Origin: Lasiosphaeria ovina
Lineage: Eukaryota > Ascomycota > Sordariomycetes > Sordariales > Lasiosphaeriaceae
DNA: 64,000 nt
Direction of reading: 5' to 3'
Assembly: GCA_033439765.1 (NCBI GenBank)
Contig: JAULSN010000008.1
Coordinates: 1,612,001-1,676,000, forward strand
The translations under genes were made by a program, and so were the position numbers. Of the stretch, positions 56,915 to 64,000 are shown one piece after another; position 1 is the stretch's first letter; each line of letters opens with the position of its first letter. Under the pieces are notes generated by a model. It was not told the DNA's origin. It did not search any database and saw only the letters and a list, made by a program, of their open reading frames with translations.

Positions 56915-59452
56915 TCAGTCTCGTGCCCCTCGGCCCATCTGTTCATCCGTCAAGGTAGACAGACCGGGAGACGGCAAGAGGTTGGTAATCATGTCTCTCA
57001 ACGGCGGGCTCGCCTGCCCCAGTTGTGTTTCTCTTTAACTGTTTGTGGAAAACACACAGACCGTTGCGGCAAAGCGGCTAGAACTTTGTCTCACGACGGT
57101 GGATACTCTTCGCGAATGAGACAAGTGACACGCTTCTTTCTTCCTTTTTTAAAATCTCTTCCTCTTCTTCCTCCTCCTCCTTCCTCTTGCGTGTTGTTGA
57201 TCTCGAACTCTCCCCCCTTGCCCCACCAATCCGCTCCGGCGATTTCAAACAGAAACAAAAACACAGACACAAAATCGCGCACATGCGCGTATGGAGACAC
57301 GAACACCTCGCCCTGCCTTGTTGTACTGGGCGGGATAGACGAACATGACCGTGACAGTGGCAGAAAGGCACTCGTCCTGTCGTGGCATGCTGCCTCGCCC
57401 ACAACACCGCCGCCATTGCATTTCCTCCCACTCTGGGCAAGAAACAAGATCGTGTGCCAGCTGCACCAGAAAGCCGGAGAGCCAGTGCGCCCCCAGCAGC
57501 AGCAGCAGCGTCTCGTCCATCCCATTTGATGGGCAGGGACAGTTGGAAGGTGGAATTGGGCGTGGCGGTAACAAGCAAAGCGAAGACTCTCGAGGCCGGG
57601 AGAAACAAGAAACAAGCAGACGGAGAGAAACAGGAGGTGGTATCGTTACCGCATGTATGTGAAGTGAATGCAAAGAACCGGAGACATTGGGCCACGGCTA
57701 CCTCCCTATTCCTGCTGCAAAGATTCTCTACATTCGTGAATATATACCTATAATATATATTTAGGAGAGCATCAGATTGCCCCATCTCCTTATCACTATC
57801 TCTAACCTTGTCCGTCTCTATCTCCCTCTCTCCTCTTCTCTTTGTCTCACAGTGGGAAGGTCCTGGGCTATCCGCCCAAGTCTGTCCCCGGCGTCACACG
57901 TACCTCGATAGCTTAGGTATGTAGGTAGATAGGTAAGTATGTAAGTCTCTCATCCGCTGCGGCCGTGTCATGTCATGTCATGTCATGTCATGTCATGTGT
58001 GTGCGCGTGCGTGCGCATAGCGTATCTAGTGCAAATCGACTGGAACTTCTCCGTCCGTTGGTCCGATTGACTCAATCGGAGTTCCCATTAATCAATCAAT
58101 CATTCCTTTGCCTGCGGGATTGCCTGCGGGACGAGACGAGTGATCAAAGCCATTAGTTTCCTGTATTGGGAGGAGTGAGGAGCGTTGGGTGGGTGGGACA
58201 ACGTGCGTGCCCAAGATTGGGCAAGGCCCCTTGTGATGTTTCTCAGACGTCTCCCGCACCAATTCTCTGCCGTGTGTTGATTACTAACATGCAGCTCCTC
58301 GGTAAGCCGAATATGGAAGCAAATTCAAAATTTAATCCTTCCAAGAGGAAAAGGGAAAGAAAAATGAGAAGAAAAATCATCACGGTGGTAACTCTCATCT
58401 CAATATTGCTTCGGTGGGTAACAGTTGCCATTCAGGGCAGCTAGCTACCTAGCTACTATTGTTACCCAATTCCTTCTCCGTCGAAGGATAGTGCCGTGCC
58501 CTTCCGTTTCCATGCCCGTTCCCGTTCCGTTTCATCCACTGCTGTACTGTTTACCAGACTTGTGTGTGTGTGTGTGTTCCCATTCTGTGTCTCCTCTCGC
58601 AACCTTTGTCCTTCGTGGCCGGGACCATGAGTGTGTTGACCCTGCTGCTCGTGCCTTCCTTGGTGAATTGGGTATCGGGGGATGCAGTGCACTAATCAAC
58701 CAACCCAGCCCTCCGTTCCCTGATCTGATCTACTCTCTCTAGCAAAATGTAGTCGTTCCATGCGTGCGTGACGGGTTTCCCAACAACTTCTTTCTTCGAT
58801 TCAAGGAAAAGGGAAAAAACACAACGCTCTCCAGGGACTAATATCCCGAACATGGATGTAATCAGGTTTCAGACAGCCTTCACAATGCAACAGCCAACCC
58901 AACTCCTTTTGGTGTCTTCTCTGCTTCTCCGCCGAACAATAACCCCCCAGGTGGAGGAGACACAAGCGAAGCAGATCCCAGCCGAAAAAGAAAAAAACCC
59001 TCGCGAAAGGAAATAGAGACAATAAAAGATAAATAGAAACTAAACGATCCTCCCAACAACGTTAGGAAAAAGGTAACGCCACAAAGGATTTTTAGTATCA
59101 ATAGGCCCAGCGGCCGGCTAGGCGCACGTCAATGTAGTTAAAAATCCAAAGATACCGACCCAGAGACAATGCACACAAAACAGACTCATCGAAGCGACAA
59201 AGTAAAAGGGAAATAGAAACCAAGAGAATTAAAACAAACAAAACGAAAAAAAACGAATACTTTCAGACAACCTGCCTAGGTTGTATCGCGGACAGTAATA
59301 GCAGAACAGCCGCCGTTTTGGCTATCAAACCCCAGAGGGCTTGACTTCATCATATCTTGCCGTAAGATTCGTGAAATGAAACAAAGTCATTAGTCTGCCG
59401 AGCCGGGAGAGGTGGCAGGATGTGGATAGAAGATGCGAACGAGGGTATTCTT
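56915..59452. other. Gene-poor 2.5 kb region
   Basis: No supported gene. Two overlapping frames on opposite strands at about 57023-57785 look like chance or low-complexity sequence. The region contains a pentamer array (57967-57997) and AT-rich runs near 57740 and 59170-59250. It likely holds the 3' regions of URM1 and the C2H2 gene. Confidence 0.45.
57967..57997. repeat. (TCATG)n pentamer array
   Basis: About six perfect copies of TCATG in tandem. Confidence 0.9.
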
Positions 59453-61161
59453 TTAGTAGATTCGGTCCCCGAATGCCAGTTCCCGCCCATGATCTTCGTC
59501 GTAGACGGGTCCGTGGGTGGATGGGCCATGGCCGCTGCTAGACACGCTGGCATTCTCGGCATCGATCATCTCATAGCCGTTATGTGCCTCGCGGGCACTG
59601 GGATTGAGCAGCAGATTTGACCGGCTCATGCTGTAGGCGGCAGGGTGGCTTAGGCCCTGAAATGGGAGCGATTGGTGAACTGAGTGCGGCGTATGAAGGA
59701 CATTCGGTAAGCCGTGGCAGGAGGACAAGAGCGGAGTCTGGGAATGGGAAGGGTAGCCCGGGGTCGGAGGGACAGGCGAGAGCTGTGCAACAGGTTCGAC
59801 TTTACGATGCTTTCCACGACCCTTGATTCCCTTGTTGCTGTTTTTGTACAGGTTGGCAAAGTACTCCCACAAGTCCCTGTCGGCCTGGGAGACTGTGTCG
59901 TAGTCCGTCAAGGCAGCAAACTTGTTGGTGAGAGCCGTGACAGTGTTGATATGGAACTTGTTTTGGTGCGACTAGAAACAACAGGTAAGCTCTCAATACA
60001 CATTCCTAGGTAAGGGGCATGAAATTCCATGCTAACACGAGGGGCAAAACGTACCTTGAGATTCCCAAGTTGGGTGAAGGCCTTGTTGCAATTGTCTAGA
60101 CGGCAGACATATGGCTTTGTCTTGTCATGGGTTTTCATGTGCGCTCGAACGTTTCCGCGTTGCGCAAAGCGTTTCCCACACATTTCACAAGAGTACGGCC
60201 TAGCCCCTGTGTGACGACGTTCATGTGTCTAGAAGATGTCAGACTCTGCCGGCTTGCGGATTTCGACGTCTCCGTCTCGGTTGAATTGTTTACCTTGAGA
60301 TTACCGAGCTGAGAGAACCTCTCCCCACAATTTGGCACCTCGCAAGTCTGCCTTTGTCAGCTCCATAGCGAAAAGGGGGGGGGTTTGTTGGTAATCTTAC
60401 ATAGGGCCTCTCTCCAGTATGGGCTCGAATGTGGATATCCAAATGAGTTTTTTGGTAGAAGCTCTTGCCACACCCAGGAATGTTGCAGTGAAATCGTTTT
60501 TGGTTCGACTTCTCATCAAACGCTTGGATTTGCGGCAGCCTCTGCCGTTGGGGCAGCAGCCTGTGATACGGAGATGTGGGCGTTCGTACCTAAAAGGGTC
60601 AGAAAAATATACCGTGGAGGCCGCGGAGGCCGGTAATCATCTTACCTGCTCGACGCTAGGCTGTGCTTCGTTGACGCCTGCTTCAGTCTCGCCTTTGGAT
60701 TGGATCGTCTTCATGAGCGCATCCAGGGGAGTGTTGAAGATGATCTGGCTGGTGGGAGTGGTAGAAGCGTCTTCCACGGACCGGACAAGCGACGGAGGAT
60801 TCGATGTTGTCGAATTTGCCGCGGACATCTGGCTCTCGCTCTTGATGGACGGGCTCAGGCTGCCCTCAACAGAGGACCCATCCTCACGCGAATAACGCGG
60901 CTCTCGGCCTGTGCTGAGTTTCGACGACATGATGCGCAGTTGCGGTCGCTCCGGATAATGGTGATGCTTAAAGGGCGAGCCCAAGGCAGAAGACGAGCTG
61001 TACGACGTGTATCCCCCGTATGGACCATGGGTCTGATACTGGGGTGCAGTGACGTTGGCCATGGTAGCAGCGGTGAAGGAGGGGCTCGTGAAGAAGTGCG
61101 GAGCCAGGCCCGGCCGTTGTACAGGCGGCGAGGTCACGGGCCGCGAGTCGTACGGCATCAT
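59453..61161 (-). CDS. Azf1-like C2H2 zinc-finger transcription factor
   Basis: This is a DNA-binding regulator. Five exons, 61161-60646, 60541-60401, 60347-60294, 60228-60055 and 59971-59453, give 467 aa. The N-terminus is Ser/Pro/Tyr-rich and disordered. Four consecutive C2H2 fingers follow: [57 protein letters not shown] and [17 protein letters not shown] with SHQNKFH. Linkers HTGERPY and HTGARPY are canonical, and the arrangement matches yeast Azf1. Each finger is interrupted by an intron after LK or PY. The C-terminus is low-complexity. The start is uncertain: the frame stays open and fairly protein-like up to about 61350 (RLALSSKPLAAKLALTAHPP), so an upstream exon may supply the true ATG. 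Confidence 0.85.
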
Positions 61162-64000
61162 GCTGGCGTCCAACACGACATACTCGCCGCCGCTTGGGTG
61201 GTGCTGGGGCCAGCGAGTCCAGCCCACGGGTGCTGGAGGATGGGCTGTGAGAGCCAGCTTGGCGGCAAGGGGCTTGCTCGAAAGAGCAAGACGCTGGTCC
61301 GGAGGAGGTGCGTGTTCCCGTCGACTGGGAACTGAGGAGGCAGGCAAACAGCGGCCAGCTGTCCAGGCCCTGTCGAGCCGTGAGTTGTCGTACAGCGTGC
61401 GGATCGCGAGGCCGCGGGTGCGAGGCGAAGGAGACGAGGTTGGCCCAGTGCCACTTTGAATAGTGTAGGCGGGCCGAGTCAGGAAACTATGGCAAGACCA
61501 TGGACTATGCGAACCAACGGATGACGAGGAAAGAAAGAACACCAAAAACAAGAACAAGAATAAGAACAACACGACAACGAGTACGACAATGAGAACGGTA
61601 TAAAGCAAAACCCCGCCAGAACACAACAAGGAAAGGTGAGCCCTGTCAGTCGAGCCGAACCAGCTTGGTTATTATCTAGTAGGAGTCGTAGTCGTAGTTA
61701 TTAGTAGGTAGGTAGTGTGTTCGTACTTGTCGAGGCGTAGTCTGGCGTCGTCCAGGCCACGGACGGACGGTTCATGAAACGGGCGGGACGGGGCGGACTT
61801 AGGTTGTCATCCAAGGACGGGAACTGGGGGTGAGAGTGCCCGGGACGGGATATATCAATGCTTCATGGCAGTGACAGACAGGGTGGATATGGACAGGGCA
61901 GGGCCAGGGTGGACTGGTGGGAGACTGGGAGCCGGGGTATGCATCTCAGAGAGACAATCGATTGGATAGCATGGCTGGTCGGAGATCTTGTTCAAATGGA
62001 GGCGTCGGCATGGATTCCTGACGCTAGCAGCTCAAGTTGCCCTCCTCCTCGACCTGGCCCAGAGCAGAGACGGGCCTGGGGACTCGTCTTGGGAACCTGG
62101 GGTGCCGGGGGAGTGGAGGTCAGTCAGGGCAGGGCCGGACAGGGTGGGTAGGGCAGGGCGGGCAGGGCAGGGCAGGGTAGGGCAGGGCAGCAGCAGGGCA
62201 AGAGCAAACTGCAAGACAAGCAAGCATGAGACAGATCAATGTAAGGTATCCGTTTGTCGGGTACCATACATGCAGTACCGGGTAGACTGCACCATTGTTT
62301 AAGTGACAAGGTACCCAAGGTACATACCTCGGGCAGGAAAGGCCGGGTACTGGGACCAACGCTTCCAAACAACATCACCCTCTTAGTACATTCCACGTTA
62401 CGGGATTACCTTACCTACATCAACGCTGCCTCCTAGTACCTCCATGCCCAGCCAAGTGAGCCTGGTGGCTGCATCCACCCCAGAAAAGCAGATGATGGAC
62501 GACGTCGTGCCGGGTCTGGTCCCGCCGCTATCAGACCCCCACCATTGTTCGCTGCGGTCCTCGCGGAGCGCTGCGAGGTGGGCCGGGGTCCTCTGTTAGT
62601 AGGACTTTAAGGAGGGGACCATGGGGGTGTTTTTTGGGCCAGGTCGACTTGGCATGGACTAGTATCCGTACGGATGCACTTCTTCGCCCCAAGCTGGGTG
62701 AGGCGGACCTATCCCATCCCTGCAATGGCCCATTGGACGGGCCCTGGCCCCGTCGAGTGACATGCCGGATGAGACATTTTGACAGAGAGCGGGACTGCCC
62801 ACAGATGATGTTCTAGCGAGCCTCCATCGTTGCGTTGTATGAGAACGAATGACCGCAGGTCCATATTGACCAGAATTTGGATCGTCCCACCGCCGACCGG
62901 ACACCTTGAATTTCGACCGCGGTAGCTCACGTACTCAAGGCAGTATTAACGTACGAATACCTTACTTGTCCTGGATGAAATATCGCAGGGAGCATTGGCC
63001 GTCATGGCACTTCAGTCAAAGGGCGGGAACGATGGGCGGTGACCTGCCCAAGTAGACGGACGGAATGGCAGATGGAAGCCGGCACCATGACGACGACCTA
63101 CAAGAGGGAAAGGGCATCCAGGACTAGCTGGCGGGAAGAGGCAAGAGAGGCGGCGGACGGGACGCCGGAAGGGGCGGGCGACCTCATAGCAAGTCCAGCC
63201 AAAGACTCGCATCAAAACGTGTCTGCCTAGCTGAAATAAATGTAAAAGGAAAGAGCCCAAGCCTCAATTGGCCGACACGGGCGGCTCTGCTCTCGCCGCC
63301 GTCACAACATCCGTCCAACTTCAAGAACGGAGATCGAATCATGAATTTGGCTTGCCTGGACGTCTTGTTGCAAACATAACACCACTACTACCATACTGAT
63401 ACTGTCGTCCCCCTCATCTCTCGCTTCAACTCCTGGCCTCTCGCAGGGCACGAGTGAGTGTCCTGTAAGCTCCGATCCATGCTGTTTGTCCCCTTGCCGA
63501 GCCATCAAGGAAAAGCCGGGAAGGCGTACTTCACGATGGAGTTGAAAGTGGTGTGGCAGCAGGCACGGCACACTGACAAGGGTCACTAGTGCCAGGGCCT
63601 GGATGACGCTAACCCGTTCGGGACAGACAGCAAGACTGGAAGGGGGGCTTGCAAGCGGTCACCAAGCAGCCGGGTGTGTTGGGGGTGAGGCACCAAGGGC
63701 TCCAGCTCCAAGCTAAAGCAAGGGTACCTTGTCGTTGGGTCCTTCCTCATTATTTTGGCTCCCAGCGCGGCAATCACTTAGCGCCACCCCTCTTCCCATT
63801 CTCATCAACGGTCCCAGGTCTGCTTCTTGCAGGCCCTCGGGCAGTGCTTCTGAACAGCGGGCGGATTACCCGGTAATGATGGCTCTTGACCACACCGCAG
63901 TTCTCTATCTGAAAGCCGCCTGATACTCGACTCTCGAGTCATCGGTGCACCATCGTCTACACTAATACCGTCCTCGCCATTACTCAGTTCCCTGGTTATT
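61162..64000. promoter_or_regulatory. Long upstream region of the C2H2 regulator
   Basis: No gene is supported in 2.8 kb up to the window edge. The nearest part may include extra N-terminal coding sequence of the C2H2 gene. A GGGCA-type repeat array lies near 62125-62195. A long 5' region is common for fungal regulators, but a gene outside the window could also start nearby. Confidence 0.4.
62125..62195. repeat. GGGCAG-type imperfect array
   Basis: Irregular tandem copies of GGGCAGG/GGGCAGA units with point differences. Confidence 0.7.

Noticed and set aside
57023..57785. Long overlapping frames on both strands
   Set aside because: Both are low-complexity and lack family motifs or intron signals.
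61500..61629. Hydrophobic poly-Leu/Phe/Val segment upstream of the C2H2 gene
   Set aside because: Encoded by AAGAAC/ACGAC-type low-complexity DNA; not expected in a zinc-finger factor and probably 5' UTR.

Overview
This is a 64 kb piece of a filamentous ascomycete nuclear genome. It carries many short GT-AG introns with CTNAC-type branch sites, an actin gene whose protein reads as a typical filamentous-fungal actin, and fungal-only families (Eis1, GtaA-type glutaminase, DUF7708-type degenerate NTPases). Gene order and protein style suggest a Sordariomycete, but I cannot name the species. There are no prokaryotic features, and I recognised no tRNA or rRNA gene. Intron-exon models below were built by hand from splice sites and reading phase; every main model closes in phase from ATG to stop.

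Layout. 0.7-6.7 kb: RAD7 (-) and RAD16 (+), head to head. 7.8-10.5 kb: a secreted GtaA-type glutaminase (+). 11.6-12.9 kb: a Tra2-like SR RNA-binding protein (+). 14.7-16.1 kb: an unrecognised acidic, low-complexity protein (+). 16.8-18.0 kb: a Sec2-type coiled-coil protein (-). 18-20.4 kb: gene-poor, with an inverted duplicated coding-like fragment and an AT-rich tract. 20.4-24.1 kb: a large AAA+ ATPase (-). 24.9-27.3 kb: a degenerate STAND-like NTPase (+). 27.3-30.2 kb: gene-poor, with a decamer minisatellite. 30.2-32.9 kb: Eis1 eisosome protein (-). 34.4-35.9 kb: a Tyr/dual-specificity phosphatase (+). 36.1-37.4 kb: LTV1 (-). 38.1-40.2 kb: LSG1 (+). 40.3-41.2 kb: a small protein resembling the N-terminal domain of larger fungal proteins (-). 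42.3-43.7 kb: mitochondrial ribosomal protein uL5m (+). 44.3-45.1 kb: FES1 (-). 47.5-49.1 kb: actin (+). 49.6-50.2 kb: mitochondrial GGQ release-factor-like protein (-). 50.9-51.3 kb: serine palmitoyltransferase small subunit (+). 52.3-55.2 kb: ELP2 (-). 56.2-56.9 kb: URM1 (+). 59.5-61.2 kb: an Azf1-like C2H2 regulator (-), with large empty flanks.

The most striking organisation is that three divergent pairs join partners in one process: RAD7/RAD16 (global-genome nucleotide excision repair), LTV1/LSG1 (late 40S and 60S ribosome maturation) and ELP2/URM1 (the two halves of the mcm5s2U34 tRNA wobble modification). Each pair shares a 0.7-1.0 kb intergenic region that may act as a bidirectional promoter. 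Other notable points are a RAD7 start codon interrupted by an intron, a GC-AG intron between the Walker A lysine and threonine of the AAA+ ATPase, micro-exons of 7-33 nt in several housekeeping genes, and a precise 106-bp imperfect inverted repeat derived from a coding-like segment.
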